DNA from: Candidatus Nyctobacter psychrophilus
Lineage (GTDB): Bacteria; Vulcanimicrobiota; Vulcanimicrobiia; Vulcanimicrobiales; Vulcanimicrobiaceae
Direction: 5' to 3'
Assembly: GCA_014305025.1 (NCBI GenBank)
Contig: JACRTY010000017.1
Location: 124,001-188,000 of the forward strand
Length of the DNA stretch: 64,000 nucleotides
The first letter of the stretch is position 1; each line of letters opens with the position of its first letter. Position numbers and translations under genes: made by a program. A model generated the notes under the pieces. The model saw only the letters and a list, made by a program, of their open reading frames with translations. It was not told the DNA's origin and searched no databases. Shown here piece by piece: positions 44,000 through 52,325 of the stretch.

Positions 44000-44332
44000 A
44001 TGGTCGAAGTTCGCATCCGGCGCGACGACCGTGATCGCGTGGCATCCTTTTCGGCTTCCGGGCACGCGGGCTGGGCACAGAGCGGCGACGACGTCGTGTG
44101 CGCGGCGGTCTCGGCGGTCCTCCAAGCAGCGTGGCTCGGGCTGAGCGAGGTCGCGAAGATCGACGTCGATGCGCGGCGCGAAAGCGGTTCACTGGAGCTC
44201 GCATGGCCGCAGACCGCCCGCGGCCATGCCGCCGTGCGCGCAATCGCGGGCACGGCGGCGCTCGCCGTGGAACGCATCGCGACGCAGTATCCCGATCACG
44301 TCGTGGTGATTCGCGAAGGAGGCGACGGGTAA
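44000..44332 (+). CDS. prp: Ribosomal-processing cysteine protease Prp
   Basis: A 110-residue protease. The catalytic His in ASGHAGWA near residue 22 and Cys in DDVVCAAVSAVLQAA near 34 form the dyad. In Firmicutes and relatives Prp removes an N-terminal extension from bL27 and is encoded between rplU and rpmA. Here the order rplU-prp is kept but rpmA is not next. Confidence 0.88.
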   Translation: MVEVRIRRDDRDRVASFSASGHAGWAQSGDDVVCAAVSAVLQAAWLGLSEVAKIDVDARRESGSLELAWPQTARGHAAVRAIAGTAALAVERIATQYPDHVVVIREGGDG

Positions 44333-44364
44333 ACGCCAAGCCGAGGAGCGAAACAACAACGAAT

Positions 44365-44673
44365 ATGAGCGACATCTTCAAACCGATCGCCGACGACCCC
44401 AAGGCGACGACGAATACGAACACGAGTTACGGATCGCCGGGCTCGAGCACGACGCCGGGGACCACCTACTCGGGCGTGGACTCCTACGAATCCGGATCGT
44501 CCGGCGACGCCGGCAAGACGGTATTGGCTGGCGTCGTCGGCGGAATTGCGTCGGCGGTCGGCTACTTGGTGTACTCCCGGCTGCCGGATGAACAAAAGGC
44601 CAAACTGCAGCAACAGGCGCGTTCGCTGATCGAAAGCCGCGTCAACGAGTTGCGCAGCCGCTTCAACGTCTAA
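44365..44673 (+). CDS. Small protein with Ser/Thr/Gly-rich head and one membrane helix
   Basis: A 102-residue protein. The first 50 residues are low complexity (Ser, Thr, Gly, Tyr). A hydrophobic Gly-rich stretch (about 52-70, TVLAGVVGGIASAVGYLVYS) could span the membrane; the last 30 residues are an amphipathic helix (DEQKAKLQQQARSLIESRVNELRSRF), a layout loosely like YtxH proteins. It takes the place of rpmA behind prp. GAGGAG lies about 17 bases before the ATG, further than usual. Confidence 0.6.
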   Translation: MSDIFKPIADDPKATTNTNTSYGSPGSSTTPGTTYSGVDSYESGSSGDAGKTVLAGVVGGIASAVGYLVYSRLPDEQKAKLQQQARSLIESRVNELRSRFNV

Positions 44674-44712
44674 GGCGTAGTACGCGGCCGCGGCCGCGCG
44701 CTTCGTTGCAAG

Positions 44713-45066
44713 CTACACCGGCGGGTCGGGCGGCTTGGTGACGTCATGGGACGGTCGCGGCTCGGGCGTAGGCGGGTCGCTCCAGTCGCCCTCCGGCGGT
44801 GTCGGTTGCTGCGCCGGCTCCTCGGCGGTGTGGGTATTGATGTCAGGGAAGGGCTCGGCCTGCGGCCCGCGCGCATAGGCCGCTTGAGCCGCGTGGAGAT
44901 CTGACTCGTCGGCGGCCCTTTCCATCTCGCGAATGAACGATTGCGACGTCGCTTGAACCTCGCGGACGACTTGTCCGGTACGGCGCGCGACTTTCGGTAA
45001 TTGATCCGGTCCGAAAAACAACAGCGCGGCCGCACCGATGATCAGCATGTCAGCCGGCGAGAGCAA
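44713..45066 (-). CDS. tatA: Twin-arginine translocase subunit TatA/E
   Basis: A 117-residue protein. It has the N-terminal membrane helix LSPADMLIIGAAALLFFGPDQLPK with the FGP hinge, then an amphipathic helix VARRTGQVVREVQATSQSFIREME and a Pro-rich acidic tail. The TTG at 45066 has GGAGG six bases upstream and places the helix at the very N-terminus as in TatA, so it is preferred over a longer frame or the internal ATG. No tatC is nearby. It is divergent to the following hypothetical gene. Confidence 0.85.
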   Translation of the reverse strand: MLSPADMLIIGAAALLFFGPDQLPKVARRTGQVVREVQATSQSFIREMERAADESDLHAAQAAYARGPQAEPFPDINTHTAEEPAQQPTPPEGDWSDPPTPEPRPSHDVTKPPDPPV

Positions 45067-45148
45067 AGGAGTCCTCCCTCCTACCGGCCAACGGAGCGTC
45101 CCCGCCCCTGTGGGCGTCCAATATTCCGCGAGGACTGGCGACGAGCGC

Positions 45149-45649
45149 TTGAAGATCATCTACACGCGCGGAAACAGGACGGAGACGCTCGCGTCGATTG
45201 CGACCTTGCGCAAAATACTGGGCCGCTTCGTCCGCCATCGCGTTTTCTATGAGGTGTCCTCGCGTAACAAGCGCGGTCACGAGTTCTTCTCGACGAAAAA
45301 CACGTTCGTCGTCGGCTCCATCGAGATCGTCAACCGCGACTACCTCACCATTACCATCTTCGACGCCCACAACTCCTCGCACAGCATCGAGATTCTCAAT
45401 CCGTCCGCGCTTCGCATCTACGATGAAACGATGGGCAAAGGGTTCGCGGTGTCGTTCTCGAGTGAGTCGCCGGGCGACGTCGAATCGCGCTGTTATCTGC
45501 GCGACGAAGGCAGCGATGGCGAGGGCCTCGCGGCGCACGGCGAATTGGGTCGTCTGTCCTTGCCGCAACTGTTTGACTACGTCGAAGAAATCACGCACCG
45601 CCGCCGGCTCGCCGGCCCTCGAGTCGAGCCGCCGTCCGCAACGCTCTGA
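45149..45649 (+). CDS. Hypothetical protein
   Basis: About 166 residues. The visible order is KIIYTRGNRTETLASIATLRKILGRFVRHRVFYEV, then beta-rich FFSTKNTFVVGSIEIVNRDYLTITIFDAHNSSHSIEI, and an acidic C-terminus. Soluble, not recognised. The start is unsure: TTG at 45149 is used because frames further up run into tatA. The 3' end overlaps the convergent TPR gene by 59 bases. Confidence 0.5.
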   Translation: MKIIYTRGNRTETLASIATLRKILGRFVRHRVFYEVSSRNKRGHEFFSTKNTFVVGSIEIVNRDYLTITIFDAHNSSHSIEILNPSALRIYDETMGKGFAVSFSSESPGDVESRCYLRDEGSDGEGLAAHGELGRLSLPQLFDYVEEITHRRRLAGPRVEPPSATL

Positions 45650-46070
45650 CGGCTTCGCGCCGCCGCCCCAGGCGCTTGAGCGCAACGGCGAGATTTCGGT
45701 GGGCGATTCCGTAAAGCGGCTGCGCGACGAGCGCCGCTCGGAAATAATCGATTGCGTCGTTCGGCAGGCCGTCCTCCAACAGCAGGTTGCCGATGTTCGT
45801 GAGCGCGGGAGCATGCCGCTCGTCGAACCCAAGCGCATCGCAGAAGGCCTCGAGCGCAGCCGCACGGCGCCCTAACGCGACCAGCGCGACGCCTCGCTTG
45901 TTCGCCGTTGCAGCATCCAACGGCGCAGCGTCGAGTGCCGCGAGCGCCTCGTGCGGCCGTTGCCCAGCAAGCGCACGCGTCGCACGTTCGAAGGCATGCT
46001 CGGGCCGTCGCCGGCGCAGTCCTGGCCAGACAAGTCGCAACGCGGCAGACACGACTCGTACGCCGAACAC
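45591..46070 (-). CDS. Tetratricopeptide repeat protein
   Basis: A 159-residue helical protein with about three TPR units, e.g. ANKRGVALVALGRRAAALEAFCDALGFDERHAP, then ALTNIGNLLLEDGLPNDAIDYFRAALVAQP and AHRNLAVALKRLGRRREAVRALRTA. It is a probable protein-interaction adaptor. The GTG start lies only nine bases from the trmD start on the other strand, so it might really start further inside. Confidence 0.7.
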   Translation of the reverse strand: MFGVRVVSAALRLVWPGLRRRRPEHAFERATRALAGQRPHEALAALDAAPLDAATANKRGVALVALGRRAAALEAFCDALGFDERHAPALTNIGNLLLEDGLPNDAIDYFRAALVAQPLYGIAHRNLAVALKRLGRRREAVRALRTAARLEGRRAGGGA

Positions 46071-46079
46071 GCTTCTACC

Positions 46080-46757
46080 GTGTTACACATCGATGTCGTC
46101 ACGCTCTTCCCCGAGATGTTCGCGCCGGCGCTCGGCCTATCGATCGTCGGACGCGCGCATGAGCGGGGCTTGATCGCCGTCGCCCTCCACGACGTACGCG
46201 ACGCGTTGCCCGGCAACGAGCGCGCCGACGACCGACCCTTCGGGGGCGGGCCGGGCATGGTGCTGCGCCTCGAACCGCTCGCCCGCATTCTCGACGGAAT
46301 CATCGCGGCAGCGCCGGAGGGGGAGCGCCGGGCCATCGCGGTGACGACGCCGGCGGGCGTTCCGTTTCGTCAAGCGACGGCCGAACGATATGCCACGCTC
46401 GAACGGCTCGTGCTCGTCTGCGGTCATTACGAGGGCATCGACGAACGCCTTGCCCCCCTGTACGGCGCCGAAGAACTGTCGCTCGGAGACTTCGTGCTGA
46501 CGGGGGGCGAGATTCCGGCGCTTGCCGTCCTCGATGCGACCGTGCGCCTCGTGACGGGCGCCATCAACGCCGATTCGCTTTTGAGCGAATCGTTCACGGG
46601 CGACCTGCTCGACGCGCCGGCCTATACGCGGCCGCCGTCGTTCCGCGGTCTCGATGTCCCGGAGGTCTTGCTTTCCGGGGATCACGCGCGCATCGCGGCG
46701 TGGCGGCGCGAACGGTCGCGCGCACGCACCGCTGCACGACGCAAGGACCTTCTATGA
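46080..46757 (+). CDS. trmD: tRNA (guanine-N1)-methyltransferase
   Basis: SPOUT methyltransferase for G37 of tRNA. It shows HIDVVTLFPEMF, DDRPFGGGPGMVL, the trefoil-knot loops LVCGHYEGIDERL and SLGDFVLTGGEIPALAVLDA, with the catalytic Asp in the last. The GTG start gives 225 residues. The usual upstream rpsP-rimM are missing; rplS follows after 129 bases with its own promoter. Confidence 0.96.
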   Translation: MLHIDVVTLFPEMFAPALGLSIVGRAHERGLIAVALHDVRDALPGNERADDRPFGGGPGMVLRLEPLARILDGIIAAAPEGERRAIAVTTPAGVPFRQATAERYATLERLVLVCGHYEGIDERLAPLYGAEELSLGDFVLTGGEIPALAVLDATVRLVTGAINADSLLSESFTGDLLDAPAYTRPPSFRGLDVPEVLLSGDHARIAAWRRERSRARTAARRKDLL

Positions 46758-46778
46758 CGACCACGCAGACCACGCTCG

Positions 46779-46808
46779 TTTGCTATGATGACCCTCCCGT
46801 GATATGAT
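46779..46808 (+). promoter_or_regulatory. Promoter of rplS
   Basis: TTTGCT (46779-46784), 18 bases, TATGAT (46803-46808). A second TATGAT lies at 46784-46789. It would separate rplS from trmD. Confidence 0.5.
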
Positions 46809-46819
46809 CGCGGGGTTGT

Positions 46820-46865
46820 CCGGCCGGGGCGCTTTATTGCGTGCCCTTTTTAGAGGGCCGGCCGG
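46820..46865 (+). promoter_or_regulatory. Hairpin leader of rplS
   Basis: CCGGCCGG (46820-46827) pairs with CCGGCCGG (46858-46865), with an inner GGCGC/GCGTGCC stem and an A/T-rich loop. It lies in the 5' leader about 20 bases before the ribosome site, where bL19 autoregulatory leaders occur in other phyla. Confidence 0.45.
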
Positions 46866-46886
46866 TCTTGCGGACGCGAAGGAACC

Positions 46887-47246
46887 ATGAACGTCATCGA
46901 TCTGCTCGAACGAGAACAGCGCAAGGCTGCCGTTCCCGACTTTCGCCCCGGCGACACGGTCAAAGTGTACTCGAAGGTCGTCGAAGGCGGCAAAGAGCGT
47001 ACCCAGATGTTCGAGGGCGTGGTGATCGTGCGGCGTGGCGGCGCGATCGGCGAAACGGTCACCGTGCGCCGCATCTCGCACGGCATCGGCGTCGAGAAAT
47101 CGTTTCTCGTTCACAGTCCCCGCGTCGAACGCATCGAAGTGAGCAAGCGCGGCATCGTGCGGCGCAGCCGTCTCTACTATCTCTCCGACAAAGTCGGTAA
47201 GGCCGCGCGCATCAAGGAAAAGAAGGTCGCGCGCGCCTCCTCGTGA
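46887..47246 (+). CDS. rplS: Ribosomal protein bL19
   Basis: A 119-residue large-subunit protein. [61 protein letters not shown] and [21 protein letters not shown] match bL19. GAAGGA precedes the ATG by four bases. It overlaps the signal peptidase gene by 4 bases. Confidence 0.97.
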   Translation: MNVIDLLEREQRKAAVPDFRPGDTVKVYSKVVEGGKERTQMFEGVVIVRRGGAIGETVTVRRISHGIGVEKSFLVHSPRVERIEVSKRGIVRRSRLYYLSDKVGKAARIKEKKVARASS

Positions 47247-48019
47247 CCCCACTCGAACTCTTCGGCCTCATCTGCGTCCTTGCCGTCGTGCGCGTCGCAA
47301 TGAGCTTGCGTCCGGTGACCACGGGTCCCCGCTCGAGCGGAGGGCTGGCGGCGCCGACCGAACGGCGCGCCGCGACGACCGCACCATCGTTCTCGGTCGT
47401 CGTCAAAGAATACCTCGACGCGTTCATCGTCGCCGGGCTCGTTGCCCTTTTCCTGATCACGTTCGTCGTGCGAACGTTTTTCATCCCCTCGGGTTCAATG
47501 GAACCAACCCTGCAGATCCACGACGTTTTGCTGGTCAACGAGTTCGAATACCATCTCGCCAAGCCTCACGACAACGACATCGTCGTTTTTCCCCCGCCCA
47601 TTCCGACGACGAACGACTTCATCAAACGCCTGATCGGTTCACCCGGCGAGACGCTGCGCGTGCACAACGGCATCGTCTATCGTAACGGTAAGGCGCTGGT
47701 TGAACCGTATGAAGCGCAGCGTCCGGCCTATGAACTCGAGATCAAGAATTACAACGTCTACGTGGACGGAACGCCGCTCGATCCCGAACAGGCCAACATT
47801 CCCAAACCAGGGGCGTGGACGGCGCCCAACACGATTCCGCCGAATTGCTACTTCATGATGGGCGACAACCGCAACAACTCGGAAGACTCGCACATCTGGG
47901 GCTTCGCCCAACTCGGAGGAACGTTCGCCAGCGGACCGGAGGCCGGTAAACGCGCCGGCTTCACCGGCCATGCGTTTCTCTTATTTTGGCCGCCGAACCG
48001 CATCGGCATCCTCCACTGA
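47243..48019 (+). CDS. lepB: Signal peptidase I
   Basis: A 258-residue membrane protease. A first segment at the N-terminus and a second at about 60-80 ([16 protein letters not shown]) anchor it. The catalytic Ser85 is in [10 protein letters not shown] and Lys128 in [27 protein letters not shown] is box E. The GTG start overlaps the rplS stop. Behind it comes a strong hairpin and a second, shorter copy. Confidence 0.95.
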   Translation: MTPLELFGLICVLAVVRVAMSLRPVTTGPRSSGGLAAPTERRAATTAPSFSVVVKEYLDAFIVAGLVALFLITFVVRTFFIPSGSMEPTLQIHDVLLVNEFEYHLAKPHDNDIVVFPPPIPTTNDFIKRLIGSPGETLRVHNGIVYRNGKALVEPYEAQRPAYELEIKNYNVYVDGTPLDPEQANIPKPGAWTAPNTIPPNCYFMMGDNRNNSEDSHIWGFAQLGGTFASGPEAGKRAGFTGHAFLLFWPPNRIGILH

Positions 48020-48062
48020 GGAGACTCAGATTTAGCGCATGGCGCTAAATCTGAGCCTCCTC
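48018..48062. repeat. Near-perfect 21-bp inverted repeat between the two lepB genes
   Basis: Arms 48018-48038 and 48042-48062 are complementary at 20 of 21 positions around a 3-base loop. The left arm contains the last bases of the first lepB stop. There is no T-run behind it. It may attenuate transcription, protect the 3' end of the first gene or be a mobile palindromic repeat. Part of it (TTTAGCGCATGGCG) resembles the palindrome at 25-135. Confidence 0.75.
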
Positions 48063-48075
48063 ACGGCTAAGGACC

Positions 48076-48579
48076 ATGCGGTTCAAAGCAGCGGCGAATC
48101 TTACGTGGCAAAGCGCCGTGCTCATCGCGATCGCGTTTGCAGCCATGGGGCTGCGCCCTGGCCAAGTCAGCGGTTTCTCGATGGAACCGCGGATCGCACC
48201 CGACGAGTACGTGCTGATCAATGCGCTGGCATACCGTTTGGGAACGCCGCAGCGCGGCGACATCGTCGCCTTCCGGCACGAACGCAGCGCACCCGAAGTG
48301 TATCTCAAGCGCGTCATCGGCGTTCCCGGCGACCGGGTCTCGATCCAACGCGGCATCGTGCGGCTCAACGGAGCAATTTTGGCTGAGCCCTACGTACGCT
48401 TTCACGATTCGCGGAGCGCTCCGCACGTCATCGTCCCGCCGCTCGATTACTACGTGCTCGGCGACAATCGTGCGAACAGCGACGATTCGCGCTCGTGGGG
48501 CTTCGTCCCGGCGCGGGCGCTGATCGGACGCGCCGTCTTCGCCGTCTGGCCGCCGGCGCACATCGGCGTACTGCGATGA
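48076..48579 (+). CDS. Signal peptidase I, short second copy
   Basis: A 167-residue signal peptidase. One membrane helix (about 12-26), catalytic Ser35 in SGFSMEPRI, Lys78 in VYLKRVIGVPGD, and the box E LGDNRANSDDSRSWGFV are all present, so it should be active. It is not a degenerate copy: sequence and length differ from the first one. AAGGA lies three bases before the ATG. Coupled to rbgA by ATGA. Confidence 0.92.
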   Translation: MRFKAAANLTWQSAVLIAIAFAAMGLRPGQVSGFSMEPRIAPDEYVLINALAYRLGTPQRGDIVAFRHERSAPEVYLKRVIGVPGDRVSIQRGIVRLNGAILAEPYVRFHDSRSAPHVIVPPLDYYVLGDNRANSDDSRSWGFVPARALIGRAVFAVWPPAHIGVLR

Positions 48580-49415
48580 GCCGCGCGCTTTCCACTCCCC
48601 AGAGAGACGCCGCTCAGGCGATTGGGTGGTATCCGGGACACATGGCGGCGGCCATGCGCCGGCTCGCCGACGACATGCGCGTGATCGACGCCGTGCTCGA
48701 GATTGCCGATGCACGGGTGCCGCTGACCGGCACGAATCCCGCGCTCGCGCGCGTAGCGGGGTCGCGCCCGCATCTGCTCGTCCTCTCGCGCGCGCAGCTG
48801 GCGGATCAGGCGCTGACGAAGGCGTGGCTCGCCTTCTATGCTGCCCGCCATGTCCAGGCCGTCGCGGTCGATGCCAAGAGCGGCGCAGGCGTTGCCCACC
48901 TGCGCGCGGCGTTGCAAACGCTGACGGGCGATGGTAAACCGGCGCGCGCCATCGTGCTCGGCATCCCGAACGCCGGAAAGTCGACCGCGATCAATGCGCT
49001 CGCCGGACGCAACGTTGCTCGGACCGAAGATCGGGCCGGCGTAACGCGCGCCCGTCAGTGGTTTCGCGTGGGATCGCTCGAGATCATGGACACCGCCGGC
49101 GTCCTTCCCCCGAAGATCGACGACGCCGAGCATCAATGGAAGCTGGCGCTGGTCGGAGCGCTGCCGCGAGCCCGTTTCGATCCCGAGGACGTCGTCGCGC
49201 GCTTCTGCCGCTGGTACGCCCAAACCCACGATGAAGGGGCCACGAAGCGGGCCGTTCCGGATTTGGCAACGTTTACGCAATCGCGCGGCTTCATGCGGCG
49301 CGGTACGATACCCGACGTGCACAACGCCGCCTGGGCCTATCTGCGCGACTGGGGCGACGGGAAGCTCGGTCCCATGACCTTGGAATCTCCGGCCGCGTTG
49401 GAAGCGACCTCGTGA
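48576..49415 (+). CDS. rbgA: Ribosome biogenesis GTPase RbgA/YlqF, altered G4 motif
   Basis: A circularly permuted GTPase for 50S assembly (279 residues). GWYPGHMAAAMRRL is the N-terminal signature. The order is G4-G1-G3: G1 is GIPNAGKS at residues 129-136, G3 DTAG at 172-175. The guanine-specificity G4 motif NKxD is replaced by Ser71-Arg-Ala-Gln74. The C-terminal domain is present. Coupled to lepB upstream and rnhB downstream, the usual neighbourhood. Confidence 0.88.
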   Translation: MSRALSTPQRDAAQAIGWYPGHMAAAMRRLADDMRVIDAVLEIADARVPLTGTNPALARVAGSRPHLLVLSRAQLADQALTKAWLAFYAARHVQAVAVDAKSGAGVAHLRAALQTLTGDGKPARAIVLGIPNAGKSTAINALAGRNVARTEDRAGVTRARQWFRVGSLEIMDTAGVLPPKIDDAEHQWKLALVGALPRARFDPEDVVARFCRWYAQTHDEGATKRAVPDLATFTQSRGFMRRGTIPDVHNAAWAYLRDWGDGKLGPMTLESPAALEATS

Positions 49416-50122
49416 CGAGCGACGCCGCAACCCGGCGCCGGCTCGCGCGCCAACGAGAACGCCGCAGACTCGTGCGCCTTCACCGCTACGAACGTGCCGC
49501 CCACGAGCGGGGCTTCGCGCTCGTCGGGGGCATGGACGAAGTCGGTCGCGGACCGCTCGCCGGTCCGGTCGTTGCGGCCTGCATCGTCGCCGATGGGCCG
49601 CTGATGTTGCGCGGCCTCGACGATTCAAAGCGCGTGGCGCCCGAACGCCGCTGCGAGTTGGCCGTGCAGATCCGCGAGCGCGCCATCGCATGGGCGATCG
49701 GAAGCGCAAGCGTCGCGGAAATCGAACGCTTGAACATCTACTGGGCGACGATGCTTGCGATGGAACGGGCGCTGGCGGGACTAGCACCGCAACCGCACTA
49801 TTTGCTCACCGACGCCGTGCGCGTACGCGCGTTTGGGGGCGAACAGTTGCCGGTCATCAAGGGCGATGCCAAATGCGCGACGGTGGCCGCGGCCTCGATC
49901 GTGGCCAAGGTCCACCGCGACGCGTTGCTCGTGGAACTCGACCGCGAGCATCCCCAGTACGGCTTCGCCGAGCATAAGGGCTACGCCACCGCGCGCCACA
50001 TCGCCGCACTCCAAGAACACGGGCCCTGCCCGCATCATCGCCGCGGATTCTGGCGGGTGGCGGCTGCGCTCTCACTGTTCGCACTGGACGACCGCGGTGA
50101 TGCCGGAACCGCAGCGCCGTGA
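49412..50122 (+). CDS. rnhB: Ribonuclease HII
   Basis: Removes RNA from RNA-DNA hybrids, including single ribonucleotides. Catalytic acidic residues are in GGMDEVGRGPLAGPVVAA near 41-42, TDAVRV near 132 and KVHRD near 169; LDDSKR is conserved. The 236 residues include an arginine-rich N-terminal extension of about 35 residues. The GTG start overlaps the rbgA stop. Confidence 0.95.
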   Translation: MTSDAATRRRLARQRERRRLVRLHRYERAAHERGFALVGGMDEVGRGPLAGPVVAACIVADGPLMLRGLDDSKRVAPERRCELAVQIRERAIAWAIGSASVAEIERLNIYWATMLAMERALAGLAPQPHYLLTDAVRVRAFGGEQLPVIKGDAKCATVAAASIVAKVHRDALLVELDREHPQYGFAEHKGYATARHIAALQEHGPCPHHRRGFWRVAAALSLFALDDRGDAGTAAP

Positions 50123-50460
50123 ACGCACGCGTGCGCCTGGGGCGCGACGGCGAAGATGCCGCCGCGGCGTATCTCGCTTCGCTCGGCCTGCTCATCGTGG
50201 GACGGAACGTCCGCGGACCCGCGGGTGAAATCGACATCGTCGCCCGTGAGGGCAAGACGATCGTTTTCGTCGAGGTGAAGGCTCGGCGTTCGCACAGGTT
50301 CGGGAGCGCCCTCGGTGCGGTCGACGCGCGCAAACGCAAACGTCTGCGGGCGGCGGCCGCCGATTATCTGCAGTTCGTCGCTCCCTGCGCGACGGCGCGC
50401 TTCGACGTGCTGACCATCGACGGCGCCGTGATGCGGCTGTACCGCGGAGCGTTTGCATGA
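50119..50460 (+). CDS. YraN / UPF0102 nuclease-fold protein
   Basis: A 113-residue protein with RecB-like core: LGRDGEDAAAAYLASLGL, then RNVRGPAGEIDIVAREGKTIVFVEVKARRSHRFG (Glu-Ile-Asp and Glu-Val-Lys). Family UPF0102, often beside rnhB, rplS or comM; the biochemical role is not settled. The GTG start overlaps the rnhB stop by 4 bases. Confidence 0.92.
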   Translation: MNARVRLGRDGEDAAAAYLASLGLLIVGRNVRGPAGEIDIVAREGKTIVFVEVKARRSHRFGSALGAVDARKRKRLRAAAADYLQFVAPCATARFDVLTIDGAVMRLYRGAFA

Positions 50461-50469
50461 GGCCGTCCC

Positions 50470-52119
50470 GTGGCCGCTAGCGCGCTCGGTCAACGCGTCG
50501 TCGAAGAGCCGTCGCTGCGGCGCTCGGTGACCCCCTGGGGCTCGTTCGCGTGGGGCTATTCCGACGTCGGGGCCGACATCTTCGTCGGCCTCGGACTGGT
50601 GCTCGGCGCAGCGGCCGGCGCCTCCAACGTCGCTTTTCTGTTCGCCGGCATCGTGTACGTCTGCATCGGCCTCGCCTACACGGAATTGGCAGCCGCGTAT
50701 CCGGTTGCGGGCGGGGGCCAATACTTCGTTTTCCGCGGACTGGGGGACATCTTCGGCTTCATCGCCGGCTGGGCGGTATTGCTCGATTTTACGATCGACA
50801 TCGTGCTGTTCGCCTGGAGCTGCATCGACTACCTAAGCAAACTGATCCCCGTGCTCAGTTTCGTCGCGCATCCGTGGGTGCACTTTTGCGTCGTGTTGAC
50901 CGTCATCGGCGGGCTGGCCGCCCTCAACATCATCGGCGTGCGCGAGTCCAGTGCGTTCAACGAAATCGTCAGCGGACTCGACGTGGTCAGCGAGACGTCG
51001 ATCCTCTTCTTCGGCTTCTTATTCGCGTTCGATCCCGAATTGCTCGTGCACACGATGCAGATCGCCTGGCCGTCGACCTTCGGCCTCATGAACGGCGTGT
51101 CGCTGGCGATCATCTCGTTCGTCGGACTCGAATCGATCTCGCAGGCGGCGCAGGAAACGCAGCGGCCCGCCTCCGTCATCCCGCGCTCGTCGATCGGCTT
51201 GATCCTCACGATCTTGATCTTCGCCTTGGCGTATTCGAATCTGGCGCTCGGGATGCACCCGTGGCATGCGCTTCCAAAAGATGCATTGGGGCACACGCAG
51301 CCGCTGTGGCAGTATCTCGGCAATCAAGACAACAACGGCGCAGCCGTGGCCGTGCTGGCTTCGTACGTTCCGTACTTCGGCACCCTGGCCGCGTTGTACG
51401 TGCCGGTCTTGGGCGCGATTCTGCTGCTCATTTCCAGCAATTCCGGCGTGTTCGGAAGTTCGCGCATCGCCTACGCGATGAGCGGCGCACAACTTCTGCC
51501 GAGCCTCTTCCAGCGCGTTCATCCCCGCTTTCGCACGCCGGCGGTCTCGATCGCCGCCTTCTGCGGGGTGGGCGTCGTCGAGCTGGTCTTTGCCTCGTTA
51601 CCGAGTCTTTCACCGCCCGTGAAGCTCGTGTACGCGCACTTTTTTCGCGGCGAGAGCGGCATTACGTTCTTGGGCGACCTGTATGCCTTCGGCGCCGCGG
51701 CCAGCTACTCGTTCGTCTTCATCGCGCTGATCGCGCTGCGTCTCAACGACGCGCAGAGTCCCCGCAAGTTCAAGATGCCGTTCAACGTGCCGTTTACGTA
51801 TCGCGGCAACCGCGTCGAGTTTCCGCTCGTCGCGGTGCTCGGTTTCTGCGGGATTGCTTCGATCCTCGCGTTCACGATGATCACGCATGCGATCGGGCGC
51901 ATTGCGGGCCCGACGTGGATCGTCTGCGGCATCGTGGGGTACATGGTCTACCGGCGCTACAAGGGGCTGCCGGTGCTCCGCTCGCAACCGCATGACTGGC
52001 GCAAGGCGCAAATCAACATCCTGCGCGCAGCCGGCGAACTGGAGTTGATGGACGAATACCTCACCAACGTCAGCCGGATGGACGAACGAGCCGCGACGGT
52101 GAACGCGGCGGCGCCATGA
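50470..52119 (+). CDS. APC superfamily amino acid permease
   Basis: A 549-residue membrane protein with about 12-13 helices. SVTPWGSFAWGYSDVGADIFVGLGLV is helix 1 with the broken-helix motif, then AYTELAAAYPVAGGGQYFVFRGLGDIFGFIAGW and SFVGLESISQAAQETQRPASVIPRS. A cytoplasmic C-terminal tail of about 60 residues ends the protein. The substrate is unknown. It is coupled by ATGA to a small membrane protein and a Usp domain protein, which suggests regulated transport. Confidence 0.88.
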   Translation: MAASALGQRVVEEPSLRRSVTPWGSFAWGYSDVGADIFVGLGLVLGAAAGASNVAFLFAGIVYVCIGLAYTELAAAYPVAGGGQYFVFRGLGDIFGFIAGWAVLLDFTIDIVLFAWSCIDYLSKLIPVLSFVAHPWVHFCVVLTVIGGLAALNIIGVRESSAFNEIVSGLDVVSETSILFFGFLFAFDPELLVHTMQIAWPSTFGLMNGVSLAIISFVGLESISQAAQETQRPASVIPRSSIGLILTILIFALAYSNLALGMHPWHALPKDALGHTQPLWQYLGNQDNNGAAVAVLASYVPYFGTLAALYVPVLGAILLLISSNSGVFGSSRIAYAMSGAQLLPSLFQRVHPRFRTPAVSIAAFCGVGVVELVFASLPSLSPPVKLVYAHFFRGESGITFLGDLYAFGAAASYSFVFIALIALRLNDAQSPRKFKMPFNVPFTYRGNRVEFPLVAVLGFCGIASILAFTMITHAIGRIAGPTWIVCGIVGYMVYRRYKGLPVLRSQPHDWRKAQINILRAAGELELMDEYLTNVSRMDERAATVNAAAP

Positions 52120-52325
52120 GGCGCATGGTCCGCAGCGAAGGTTATGCGCGCGCGCGCTTGATCAATGCGCTGATCTTTGCGGCGCTGGGAGCCGCCATCT
52201 GTTACCGAACCGTGGCCGCCGCACGGCTCTCGCTGACGGCACTCCCCGGCGTCGTTCTCGGACTGGCGTTGATCGGGCTTGCCGTCGTCCGGTTCCGTGC
52301 GTACGCGAGGACGAAACGCTCATGA
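52116..52325 (+). CDS. Small two-helix membrane protein
   Basis: A 69-residue protein with two hydrophobic segments (about 13-30, INALIFAALGAAICY, and 40-60, ALPGVVLGLALIGLAVV) and basic ends. Translationally coupled on both sides (ATGA). It is probably an accessory part of the permease-Usp unit. Not recognised. Confidence 0.65.
   Translation: MRRMVRSEGYARARLINALIFAALGAAICYRTVAAARLSLTALPGVVLGLALIGLAVVRFRAYARTKRS

Noticed and set aside
48450-51995. Long open frames on and against rbgA and the APC permease (445 and 481 residues)
   Set aside because: Arg-rich shadows with no motifs; the recognised genes are continuous through these regions.
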